This document shows positions 21,972-31,993 of a DNA stretch of 64,000 nt, piece after piece. The translations under genes were made by a program, and so were the position numbers. Each line of letters begins with the position of its first letter. The first letter of the stretch is position 1. The stretch is taken from the NCBI GenBank assembly GCA_024364735.1, contig JAGFNQ010005396.1:46284-110283 (forward strand), read 5' to 3'. The stretch is from Boesenbergia rotunda (Eukaryota; Streptophyta; Magnoliopsida; Zingiberales; Zingiberaceae). A model generated the notes under the pieces. The model was not told the origin of the DNA. It did not search any database and saw nothing but the letters and a program-made list of their open reading frames with translations.

Positions 21972-23182
21972 TGTTGGATCGAGAAAAATGATAGAGGGGG
22001 GGGGGGTTAATATCGTTAAAATCTTTTTCGAATTAAGGAAAGAGAAAACGCGCAGCGGAAATAAAACAATCACATGGGAACACAAGTAGTTTTTACTTGG
22101 TTCGAAGTCGCGGTCGGCTCCTACTCCAAGGCCCACGGTCCTTGACCATTTACTTTGGGCAATACTATAATCGCGCAAAACCAGGTTTACAAATTGAGTA
22201 CAGAAATATTGCAGTAAATGAAACTAATTACACTTTTCATTACCGACGTCCGATGTGGATCGTATTTCATAGTAGAGGGACATCCTCGGTGCTAGAATCT
22301 CGAAATTAGAGTTTGCCGGGGCGTAGCGCTTGAACGAAAAGCTTTGAAGCGTATAAAAACTATGTTATTGAAGCCTTGGGGTCGAGCCCCTTTTATAGTA
22401 CCCCATCGGGCGCCTGATAGGTTGGGGGCGCCTGACACGTGCCCTTCGATCCGGGAAACCTTATCTGCGGGCTCGGTCAGCGCTTATCCTCCCCTCTTGG
22501 GCGCCTGAGCTGATGGGGCGCCCATGAGCTCACGGGCGCCTGATCTGCCTTGGTTCAGTGGCTTCGCAGCTGGTTTTTGATTTTTGCCTTCACCCTTGGG
22601 CGCCCGTATCCTTACGGGCGCCTGAGCCCACTCGGGCACCTGACGCCATTCGGGCGCCTAGGCCTAGTGAAGAACCTTCACTTGCAGACGATCAGTCCTT
22701 CGACCCTGCAACTAAGGTTAGTCCTAAAAACATGACAAGTAGTAATTACAGTCGTAGCTGTTATGGTTTTGAATTCGGGTCTCCCAAATGGAACCCTATA
22801 TCCAACCGACGCCTACTGTTCCCTCGACGGGGAACGCATCCTCACCTACTCCTCTAAGGAGTGTTTACCTTTTGCCAACCGGCTCTTCCGGTTGGACTTT
22901 AGCCCGATCCACCTGACCAGGTCTTCGTGCCCAACTTCCGGTCAGTTCTTCGGTGCCCGGCCCCTTGCCAGGACTTCGTGCCCAGTCGTCGACCAGGACT
23001 TCTTTCCCCGACTTTCTGTCAGGTCTTCTTGCCCAGTCTTTGACCAAGACTTCTTGCCTAGTGTACCTAGGGCTTCTTCCTGCACACTTAGTAAGTACAT
23101 TAGAACACAATAACATCTTAACTCTTGAACCCTTTGCCATTATCAAAACCCAGGTTGGACTTAGGTGCTGCCTGCACTAATT
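21972..23182 (-). repeat. E3 5' LTR
   Basis: On the + strand from TGTTGGATCGAGAAAAATG to about CCTGCACTAATT; 1211 bases. The outer end is mutated from the family's CCAACA. It has the poly-G/C tract near the inner end, the - strand TATAAAA at about 22391-22398, and many GGGCGCC-type palindromes at 22405-22660. Frames in it (22550-22857, 22865-23180) derive from LTR repeats. Confidence 0.87.
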
Positions 23183-25150
23183 GTCTTTACATCCATTTGA
23201 TATAGCTCCAAATCAAAATGAGCTATAAGTGTTATGATTACCTTAAGAGAGTCTTTCGTCAACACAGGTGAGAATGTCTCCTTTCAATATTGCCCTTCTA
23301 GTCCCTCTTGATTTTAAATATCCATTTACAACCAACGGGTTTCTAACCATGAGACAATTCGACAGGTTCGCAAACATCATTGTCCGTCATAGACTTCAAC
23401 TCTTCTTGCATAGCGTTAATTCACCTTTCAGGGTTAGAACATTGTTTGACTTCTTGAAAAGATGTATGATCACTTTCTAACCCTATATCAAAATTATGCT
23501 CTTAGAGATAAATATAATCACAAGAATTCATGGTTCTCCGTTCCCTTGAGGATCACCTTAAGGGCACTTGTATTTGAGGTGGTTAGGGTATTTGCTCATC
23601 AATATGAGGTAATATTTCAATTTCAATGGTAGGCTCCTCTAATTGCATTGGAGATGTCATTGGAATATCTTGGTTCACTACGCTTACTATATGTGGAATA
23701 TCCATAATGTGCAGTACGGTAGTCATACCACTACTCATCACACTAGTAGTGACAATAGGAGGATCGCCAATGTTTTCCTCAAAAAATACTTCTCTAATTT
23801 TATCACTTCCACTATCCTCAAAGAATTTAATGTTCCCGTTTCGAAGAAGAATCGATTAGAGAGATTATAAAATTTATACCCATTTGATTTCTCAGAGTAA
23901 CCTACAAAATTGTAGCTAATAGTTCATGAGTCTAGTTTTCTATCATTAGACTTGTAAGGCATAACTTCAGCTGGATAATCCCGAACATATAAATGTCTAA
24001 TGCTAGGTTTCCTACCTGTCCATATCTTGAATGATATTTTAGTTATTATCTTACTAGGTACTCTATTGAGTAGGTAAACTATAGTCTTGAGTGTCTCACC
24101 CCACAAAGACTCCGGTAGTGAAGTGAAAGTCATCATACTTCCCACAATGTCTTTCAGGGTTTGATTGCGACGCTCAGCTACACCATTCTAATTGGGTGTA
24201 CCAGGTATGGTATACTAAGGTACAATCCCACACTTAGCAAGATAATTTGCAAAAGGTCTTGGACATTATTCACCTGATCCATCATACCGACCGTAATATT
24301 CTCCTTGACAGTCGGATCGAACGACTTTACTTTGCTTATCTAATTAAAGTTTAACTTCGGCTTTAAAAATTTTGAACATGTCCAAGGATTATGACTTCTC
24401 ATCAATAAGGTACAAATAGCCAAATCTAGAATAGTCATTTATAAAGCTAATAAAATATATGTGTCCATTCCAAGATGTCTTAGAGAATGGTCTACAAATG
24501 TCTGTATGTATTTGCTCCAAAACGTTACTACAACGGCTATCCCCTTTATTCATTTTATTAGTTGTCTTTCCCTTAACACACTCTATGCAGACATCAATGT
24601 CTGACATGTCAAGGGAATCAAGAATTCCATGTGACATTAACCATTCTAGGCATCATTTGGATATATGTCCTAAATACCTATGTCACAACATAGAGGAATT
24701 CTCATTGGTCAATTTACCTTTCGTACCTATATTATGTATTATTATGTTGTCAACCGTAGGAGTAAAGGTGTTTAATTTATAAAGCCTATCAGCCAAGGAA
24801 CTATTGCCAATCAAAATTGAATTAAAGAAAATACTAAATATTTCATTTTCAAATGAACAAGAATAACCTGATTTGTCCAAACAAGAAATTGAAATTAAGT
24901 TTCGTCTAAAAGACGGTACAATGAATTTATTCTCTAAATCTAAATAGACATCAGTTCTTAAATAAAGTCTAAAAAACACCAATAGACTCGGCTGCTATCA
25001 TCTTTTCATTTTCCATATAGATGTTACTTTCACCATCAAGAGGAAGTTGGCTCTTGAGACAACCCTACTTAGTGACACTTATGTGAGTAGTAGCATCAGT
25101 ATCTATCCACCAAGTGTTAATGGGTACAATAGCTAAATTGATTTTCGAAC
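23183..25150 (-). pseudogene. E7: old Ty1/copia pol remnant
   Basis: Reading down on the - strand: a protease with a degraded site (TWWIDTDATTHI, near 25100); a pre-integrase region (LDLENKFIVPSFRRNLISIS, 24683-24982); integrase (CIECVKGK; VLEQIHTDICRPF; INDYSRFGYLYL, 24389-24637); the integrase end (LLNRVPSKIITKISF; WTGRKPS, 23924-24145); and the start of RT (KPVGCKWIFKIKRD, near 23300-23345) up to YQMDVKT, where the E3 LTR begins. Many stops and frameshifts; clearly older than the Sireviruses and of another copia lineage that I do not name. The rest of E7 is left of the window. Confidence 0.85.
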
Positions 25151-25194
25151 TAACTGCAGAGTCCACTTGGACTCACCACCCATCACAATGTTTT

Positions 25195-25443
25195 TGTTTT
25201 CAGGTTGATAGCTCGTCGGAGGATCACAATTGCCAGTCTTGGGTTCCCACGACTCCATAGGATGGGTGCTTCCCCGTGTTTCGTTTCTTTTTATAGCATA
25301 GTCAATGTTTTGTATTCATTTCGATATCGTGGACTTGTATTTGATTTATTCATGCGGTATTGTATTTTTGAGTCCTATGTTGGACTTTGTGATGTGGTTT
25401 TTGCTGCGCGCTTGCCTTGGGGGCAGCTCAGGTGAGTTTTATG

Positions 25444-25492
<49 letters not shown>

Positions 25493-25617
25493 GTTTTGAG
25501 GCCTGAGGCCAATTATATTGTGTGGGTATTTGTATGTATGTGTAAATTGTCCGCCGGATAGGGGAGATATCCGATTTTACATTGGATCAGCAGCTCCGTT
25601 GGTCTCGGGGTGTGACA
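25195..25617 (+). repeat. E8: 3' end of a gypsy-type LTR
   Basis: Ends GGTCTCGGGGTGTGACA at 25617, the typical terminus of chromovirus-type gypsy LTRs, and contains a (TA)n run. The reverse complement of that end resembles the start of the fragment at 42213. The 5' limit is uncertain; no body sequence is attached. The short frame at 25205-25435 is probably chance. Confidence 0.5.
25446..25490. repeat. (TA)n microsatellite
   Basis: About 22 uninterrupted TA units. Confidence 0.95.
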
Positions 25618-25722
25618 GTAGCAGACAATTGATTTGCACTTGATAAAATATGTCTCATCCTATCTTTCATTGCAATGTAAAATGATCTCTTGAACTCAAA
25701 CTATCATTATTTTTAGGTTATG

Positions 25723-25779
25723 TCTATGTTTGAATTAATAAAAGGACTTGTAAAGGATCTTGATGGTAGTGAAGATGAG
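25723..25779 (+). pseudogene. Exon fragment resembling VPS35 (retromer subunit)
   Basis: A short putative exon bounded by TTTTTAG upstream and GTATAG downstream reads VMSMFELIKGLVKDLDGSED. It resembles, from memory of the family, the conserved FELIKGLIKDLD segment of plant VPS35, the cargo-sorting subunit of endosomal retromer. Only this exon is recognisable. It lies 120 bases before receptor-kinase exons on the same strand, so it is a captured or relic fragment. The match is short; identity is tentative. Confidence 0.45.
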
Positions 25780-25900
25780 GTATAGGTTTCTAGATTTTTT
25801 TTTCAGTATCTATAATACTATGTACCATAAGTGAAATTTGGGCTTGATTGGAAATCTATTTTCATCTACCTCATTTTAGAACATTGGCATGATGCTTGCA

Positions 25901-26207
25901 GAGCTCAAAGGAATGGAATTGTAAACTTGGAAATTTAGTTTAAAGTGTATCAAAGTTTCCACCAGGAATTTTGATCCGTCAAATAACATATGTGAAGGAG
26001 GATTTGGTCCAGTTTAGAAGGTAAAATATGCATTGGAAAAGTTTTTGCTTTGGCACCTTCATTATACTACCTTTTTGCTCAAATTCTCAGGGTTTATTAC
26101 CAAATGGTTTGGAAATTACTGTCAAGCAACTTTTTTCAAAGTCTAAACAATTATTGCTTATTTATGAGTATATGAAAAATAATAGTCTTGATAGAGCTCT
26201 GCTTGGT
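25901..26207 (+). pseudogene. LRR receptor-like kinase fragment (LRR-VIII type)
   Basis: The first exon (25901-26020) reads ELKGMEL, stop, then FSLKCIKVSTRNFDPSNNI and EGGFGPV, stop, K: the juxtamembrane region and glycine loop of LRR-VIII kinases. The second part (about 26089-26207) reads LLPNGLEITVKQLFSKSKQ (with the ATP-binding Lys), then jumps directly to LLLIYEYMKNNSLDRALLG. The segment between, normally about 40 residues, is missing. The intervening ~70 bases look like an intron. The catalytic half of the kinase is absent. It belongs to the same-strand run of gene fragments between VPS35-like and SnRK2-like exons. Non-functional. Confidence 0.75.
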
Positions 26208-26940
26208 TAGTGTCTTATATCCTTTTTTCCTAATACAAGAACTTAAAAAGTTATCAGTTTGTCTTATATCCTTTTTTCCCCCCTTTTCTTTCTATATACG
26301 CTATACAAGTTTACATTAGGATTCAATATTCTACTATCATGACAAGAGTTGATATTGGAAGAGAAACTAAGCAAATCTAAACTAAGGAGGTAGAAACTCA
26401 ACTTTTATATTTTATTTTCAAAGGTAGTTGATGCTACAGAAGTCTTGATTGGTGATTTTTTTTCTTTTTGCTTCCTTATCTGTGCATAATTTGCAAATAT
26501 GTTTTAGACTTTTGAAATGTAGATAGCCCGCCATTATTATGTTGACAACTATAGGGATTAAGATTATAATTCATTTCTAGTTTTCTTCTGTGATGTCTAT
26601 TGTTCATGTATATGCATTGGCAAGTAGTTTTAACTATGTTGCAAACATATTATTGTTACTTTATTCAACTTCTAGTTATTAATGTGCAATGATAATATTT
26701 TTCTATTTTAAAGCATCTATTCCAGAATTTTCCTCTTGTTGTTTCTTTCGTAACGTCTAGGTTCTCAAATATTTTTTTTCAATCTGTTTCCTTCTTTTTT
26801 CGTAGTTAAATACCTATATTGCTCATAGTTCCATGTCTTAATGGTCTTGTGCTAAGTGTTTGCTCATTATATCTGATATTAATTATCATTCGTACTCATG
26901 CACTAGACACAGTCATCCAAGCTAATTGCAACTTGCATTG

Positions 26941-26962
26941 GACCTCCTGCGGGAAGGAGGTC
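26941..26962 (-). terminator. Plastid 3' inverted repeat after petG
   Basis: A perfect 8-base stem GACCTCCT / AGGAGGTC around a 6-base loop lies 27 bases beyond the petG stop. Such hairpins stabilise plastid mRNA 3' ends. Its perfect pairing suggests a fairly recent transfer. Confidence 0.6.
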
Positions 26963-26989
26963 AATAAAAAAGAAATAAATATTACTCAA

Positions 26990-27103
26990 TCAAAGATCTA
27001 ACTGTTCATCGCGTCTGTATTGTAAATATGCGATTACGAATAATCCTGCCAAAGTAATAGGAATTAGACCTAAGACGATTCCAAATAGAAAAACTTCAAT
27101 CAT
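26990..27103 (-). pseudogene. petG: petG copy (cytochrome b6-f subunit 5), intact frame in nuclear DNA
   Basis: A 37-codon frame from ATG 27103 to TGA 26990, exactly the normal PetG length. It starts MIEVFLFGIVLGLIPITLAG, a single membrane helix, and ends LQYRRDEQLDL. PetG is a small stabilising subunit of the thylakoid cytochrome b6-f complex. Compared with the usual plastid form as I remember it (FVTAY...RRGDQLDL), this copy appears to have Thr-to-Ile, Gly-to-Asp and Asp-to-Glu changes. No nuclear promoter or transit peptide is attached, so it is presumed silent: a transferred organelle copy, not a working gene. Confidence 0.85.
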
Positions 27104-27451
27104 TTCAGTTTGTTTAAGGGGATAAAAAAATAGGTAAGATACATTTAAAAATATTAATCTGAATTATTCATGAATGCAATATTGTAGTTGTGAGCAAATA
27201 TGCAGTCATTGAGAAAATATACAAAGGCTCTTTTCTATTAGGCATAATGAGAACATCCATCATGAGCTTTGACCTTGATTTACCTACAGATTTCATTATC
27301 AAGCATGAGAGAAAATGTTTCTTGTAGTCATTTATTTATTAAATATGCATGTGAATATACTTAAGGGAAAGAAAACATGAAAAATATTCTCTCATGTTTG
27401 TTTGATATTTCTTTATGCTTGTGCAATTTAGTAAGTTGTTCATGAAATTTT

Positions 27452-28090
27452 ATCATTTGCTGAAGAGACGATTTCTAATAAGTGGTGCTAACACCAACAC
27501 ACCTGGCAATAGTTATGAAATATGCTACTGGCAGTGAACTTTAAAGGATATGCAATGCTGGTTGGTTTAGTGAAGATGAGATTATCTAAGTGCTTAACAT
27601 GTTTTCTTATGTCAAGAATGTCACATCCAATGCTATTGGCTTATGTTTACTTATGTTTCTGTGTGAATCTCTTTTTTCTTGTATTCAACAGGCGAGGTTC
27701 TTTTTTTAGCAGCTGATATCACGAGTTAGCTATTGTCATTCTATGGTGCATCACATTTATGTTTGATCTGAATTCTTCTATGGAGAAGAGTCATTCAATA
27801 GCTTATTTTTTCCTTTTTCAGGAAATCTATCACCGTGATCTTAAATTTGAGAATACACTCCTAGATGGAAGTCCTACACCGAGTGTTAAAATATGCAACT
27901 GTGGGTACTCAAAGGTGAATTATAATATGCTGAGTACGCCTTTCTATCAATTTCAATGGTAAAGTTGATTACTATGTCTGCCCTTGTTTTCTTGCAGTCT
28001 GCTTTAAATTTGTTGCATTCATAGCCCAAGTAGTCAACAATAGGCACTCTTGCTTACATTGCATTAGAGGTTCTATCTAGAAAAGAGTAT
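27452..28090 (+). pseudogene. SnRK2-type protein kinase fragment with introns
   Basis: Four exon pieces follow SnRK2 order: VLTPTHLAIVMKYATGSEL and ICNAGWFSEDE (to 27580); ARFFF, stop, QLISRVSYCHSM (27692-27745); EIYHRDLKFENTLLDGSP through VKICNCGYSK (27822-27914); and STIGTLAYIALEVLSRKEY (27998-28090). Introns with GT...AG ends remain at 27746-27821 and 27915-27997, so this is not a retro-copy. The catalytic HRDLK is kept, but DFG has become NCG (the metal-binding Asp is lost), and there are stops and frameshifts. The N-lobe and C-terminus are absent. SnRK2 kinases act in ABA and osmotic-stress signalling; this copy is dead. Confidence 0.82.
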
Positions 28091-28138
28091 TGAATCCTTG
28101 TCATTATAATCTTACTATGATGATGTTATAATATTAGC

Positions 28139-28731
28139 TGTTTCGGAAGGAGTCGTCGGCGATGACCAGTCACTGAGGATCATCCCTCGCAAGGGGGACT
28201 AGGTTGATGAGGAACTCAAGGGATCATGCAAGAGTAATACAAGCGTTAGGGGACATGCCGGCAGGGGTCCGGCGGAGTCCACTCCGACGCTCAAGTTAGG
28301 AGGGTGTCTGAATAATGATGAGAAGGAAAGAGCAAAAAATGTAAAAATGATAGGTCGTAACCCCCTTATCGGAGGGGTTGAACTTCCTTTTATATTTGGG
28401 TCGACGGACTGGTCATGGCTCCTTTATCGTCGCCACGCTTTCGATATTCAAGCCGCGCCCCCACTTTTTGCAATAACAGGGAGTATCTTTTGAAACAGTC
28501 CTCATCCTTATCTTTTTCTTAGAGGCACTCGGGGTTTCCAAGGTCGGGCGCTGCAAGGACTCCGCCTCCCGAGACGAGCTCGGGGGCTTCAGGTGTGGTA
28601 TCTTCCGAAGTATTCTCGGGGCCTTACCGTCCCAAGCACAACCCCCCGAACGGGGGGGGGGGGGGGGGGGATAAGACATGTCCCTAGCTTCTTCATCCAT
28701 CATGCCGAGCCCGGGCTATCCAACCTCATCA
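28139..28731 (-). repeat. E6 3' LTR
   Basis: On the + strand from TGTTTCGGAAGGAGTCG to CCAACCTCATCA; 593 bases. Homologous along its length to 38766-39370. A long G run (about 28653-28670) may be a sequencing-sensitive homopolymer. The frame at 28413-28703 is shared by both LTRs and is not a gene. Confidence 0.9.
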
Positions 28732-29079
28732 CAAGTCCCTCCCTTCAGGTCTGATCGAAGGAAGTGTAGCTGACTGATCGGACCAGTGCGAGGATGAAGA
28801 AACTGCCTTCGTCTAGGCTTTTTGTTTCGAGCAGAGAAAACGTTCTGGATCATATCTCTTTTATCCAGCGTTCCCAGGAATCTCCCTTATAGTGCTTTCT
28901 GCAGAAAGGTTACTCCGCTTCCCGAAGGTTTATAATGATGCCTTTTTCCTCGGGATGAACGGCGCACGATTTCTTTTCTGGAGGGTAGCAGGATGCTGCA
29001 TACGAGTGCGGTGATGCCACGTGTCATAACGGCTATCCCCCCCCCCCCCAATCTCCTTAGTCGTGTGCGGGTACAACTA

Positions 29080-31544
29080 TCTCGCGATGATCGACTATCT
29101 GGGCGTAGCGGCGACTGGGTGCACTTCGGCTTCCCATCCTGTAGAGCTTCTTCTACGTGTGAGTACTTCGTCTTTTTCTCCCTTCCTATCTAGGAATCAT
29201 GGAGAGTTATCGAGCGGAATGGTACAAATCCGCCTCTTCGAGAGTGAGGCCAGAGGCCATGCAAGCAGCCAACAAGGTGTATAGAGTCCCGGCCGTGATG
29301 GCGATGGTCATTCCTAACGTGGATCAGAAACCCGTGGAGCCTCCGGCAGGCATGCTGACTTTCTTCTTAGGACAGATGGAGCTAGGGCTTCGTTTTCCTA
29401 TCCCCCCCCCCCTTCTTCACCTACATAGCTTCTTACTTTAACAATCCTTGCATCAAATGGCTCCTAATGCCTTCACTCAGAAGGGGGGGGGGGTCCTATA
29501 TTATCTTCAAGCTTTTCAGTCTCCCTTTGACTCCCAATATTTTCCATTCTTTCTTCCTTCCGATAGGATCGAGAGGGGTTTTCAGCTTCGCGGCCCATCC
29601 TGGCCATAAGTTTCTGGGAGGATTTCCTTCTTCGCACAAGGGGCGGAAGGAGAAATTCTTTTTAATCACCTATCGTCACCGCCCTTTAGCCCTCTGCGTT
29701 GGACAGCAGATTTACCGACTCCTCCCCTCTTAGAGGGCTTTCTTCACAACCCCGCCTATCATCATGCTAGAAAGGTACTTTTGGGAATGGAATTTAGTGG
29801 CCCGGAGCTGGTGCAGAGCGAAGAGCTTATGTACCGGGCAGGCCTCAGCCCTAAAATAACGCAGATCAACCCTAGCCTAGGTATGTATGTCTCTTTCTTC
29901 CATGCACATTGGTTCCGACTGATGCCTCTTGTAATTGGCTTCTGCAGAGGGAGTCATGTATGCCAAGGCAATGAGTCGGCTCATCGAGTGGGAGGAGGCT
30001 AACAAGGAGGTCTTGAATCCTCCTCCGATTGTCCTGGACACTCCTTGCGTCCCTGCCGAGTCTAGAGAGGGACCTGCTATCTCTCCCCCTAGGGTCGCTC
30101 CCTCCGCGGGGGTCAATTTTACTGTTACATCGACTGAAAAGAAAGCGTCTCAAGCCCCTCCGGCTGCATCAATAATGGATTACTCTTCCGAGGGTGTCTC
30201 CTCTGCAGGCCTGAGCAACCTTGATAGAGGGGGTGAAAAATCTACTTCCTCCGTTACCTTGATGGTTATCCGACCCTTGGGCCGGCAGAAGCGGCGGCTC
30301 CCCATGGGCTTGGTCCCTTCCTAGAAAAAGCGATGTTCTATCCGTTCATCTCCGTTGCCCTCGGTGCCTGAGGAAACGGTCCTGCCCACCGAGGTAGTCT
30401 TGCTTGCCTTGGCATCGCCCATTTCATTCCCGAGGTGGCCCCTTCCTGCTCCGTCGATCCAACTGTCCCTCCGACGGGTAAGGAGGCGTCACATATTCAA
30501 TTCCATATGAAACTTGATCGACTAAGGGAGAGGTTGGATGCAGCGTTGGAGGCCTCCTTGCAATCCCCCTCCCTGGTGTAATTGAAGGAGACTTTGGCTG
30601 AGAGGGCTTTGCCGGAGGGGATCTCCAGTCCTAAAGGGATGGACTCCGATTCCCCCAGCGCGCCTACTGAGGCCCCTGTCACCCAGCATCCTCCCGTTCA
30701 CCCGCTATCTCCACTGATCGACGAGCAGGGCGACGTACTCCACCCTTCAGCTGAGGTAGTCGTGCAGGCCTCTGCCGGACCAATAGCTAGTCTTCGGAAG
30801 AACCTTCTACAGGTGCGAATTACTACAGTATTTGACTGCCTTCTTCGTCCGGCCGCTAATCATTCGGTGTGATGTCAGGAAGCTGAGGACTGCCTAGTGA
30901 TTGTCCGGGGTCTGTGTTCTGAGCCCCAAGCGGAGGCCTTACTCCAGTGAGCCCTAATGGCGGAAGCGGCCACGAGTCTTGAGCATTGGTCTGGGGTGAA
31001 GCAAGCCAGCAATAATAGAGCTCTCCGTGAGGAAATGGAGTGGCTGAGGAAGCTTTTGCACGACACCGAGCAGGCCCTCGGGAGTTCCCGACACCGGGAA
31101 CGCCTAGCATCTGAGAGGGCTATGTCAATTACCCAGGATCTTCTTCGGATGACTCAGGAGAGAGATCAGCTCCAGGCGAAAGAGAAGGAACTACGGAGCC
31201 AAATGGAGTCACGGCTCCTGATGGCTACTGACCATGCATTGGTCCTAGAGGATGACCTAATACAAGCTCGGGCGGATGAACGGGCAGTGTCTGAGAGGCT
31301 CAGGGAAACCCGAATTGAGCAAGATGATATGTCTTCTGAGCTAAGGTGGCTAAGATGGTCCGTTGATGCCGCCGAGGCTTCTGCCTCTCGACAGGCCGAG
31401 AGGGGCTTCAAGGCGAAGTTCCTAGGTTCGGAGGAGTTTTGCGCCATTGTAGCCAACCAAGTAATGGAGCGTTTACAGCAGGGCTTTCATGGGGCCCTTG
31501 GCAGGCTGAAGAAGGAAAGCCCTGGCGATGGCTCGAGCATGTAA
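29080..31544 (+). pseudogene. E6 antisense gene: gypsy-type 'transposase' domain plus coiled coil, spliced
   Basis: Runs opposite to gag. The first coding part (29199-29441) includes PPAGMLTFFLGQMELGLRFP, resembling the plant 'putative gypsy-type transposase' domain; more of it follows around 29467-29730 in shifted frames (the shifts sit at C or G homopolymers). Likely introns: about 29154-29195, 29880-29947 (GTATGT...TTCTGCAG) and 30811-30879 (GTGCGA...GATGTCAG). A Pro/Ser-rich linker (29948-30324 and beyond) leads to a coiled coil of about 195 residues (30957-31544) rich in Arg/Glu heptads. Role unknown; in Tat elements such genes are extra to retrotransposition functions. At least one frame break, so probably not functional as read. 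Confidence 0.65.
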
Positions 31545-31993
31545 ATACCTGGCTATATTAATACTACTTATCCTTTTCCTTATTCCCTGAGTGTGTGAAT
31601 TCTATTAAGATGTGCTTTTTGTTTTTGCGTGTGAGCTCCGTCAACGACTGTCTTTGAGGTAGATATTAGAAGTCATGTCCCTGCACTCTACAATTAGATC
31701 GGCGAAGTCTCGTTGCTGGTCTAGCTTGCTAAGGTGCAGGGGTGGTTTTTGAACCGTCTCTTCCGTATTATTCGCGATCTCATTGATTGGAACCATTAAG
31801 AGTCGTGAGTTCCTAGGCGCAGTAAGGACGCGTCAGTCGAAAAGACACCTGGCGTTATAGCATCTGCCATGCCTTAACTGCTCGTAGAGAATCCCCGCGC
31901 TATAAATAGGGGGATGGGGGGAGCTAGCTTTCTCCATTCCTCTGGCTTTTACTCGCCTTCCTCTCATATTACGCGTATCTTCTATGTCCCTTT
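31545..31993 (+). other. E6 non-coding segment with TATA-like box
   Basis: No reading frame of note. GCTATAAATAGGGGG at about 31901-31915 is a good TATA match on the + strand, but no gene clearly follows (the solo LTR begins at 31994). Confidence 0.4.

Larger units (their letters stand above)
12665..23182 (-). mobile_element. E3: non-autonomous Sirevirus-type element, pol replaced (split by E4)
   Basis: Read on the - strand: 5' LTR (23182-21972), Met-tRNA primer site, gag (21743-20149), then E4 (20148-15603), then internal promoter, a non-pol gene (15053-13792) and 3' untranslated region up to 12665, where E2 is inserted. The rest and the 3' LTR lie left of the window. No protease, integrase or RT is present, and E5 has the same plan. 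About 600 bases of spacer seem lost along with E4's 3' part, judged from E2 and E5. Its 5' LTR directly abuts E7's RT sequence, so E3 is inserted in E7. Confidence 0.85.
26930..27150 (-). other. Nuclear plastid DNA insert (NUPT) spanning petG
   Basis: Contains an undamaged petG reading frame plus its downstream inverted repeat and a short upstream part. Everything around it is nuclear (kinase introns, retrotransposons). The limits are estimates; I could not tell where plastid sequence ends on either side. Confidence 0.7.

Noticed and set aside
26028..26210. Functional kinase
   Set aside because: The frame joins the ATP-binding Lys region directly to the hinge, lacks about 40 residues and all catalytic motifs, and upstream exons contain stops.
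30957..31456. Opposite-strand frame (31166-31456) under the coiled-coil gene
   Set aside because: Shadow of the Arg/Glu/Ser-rich + strand frame.
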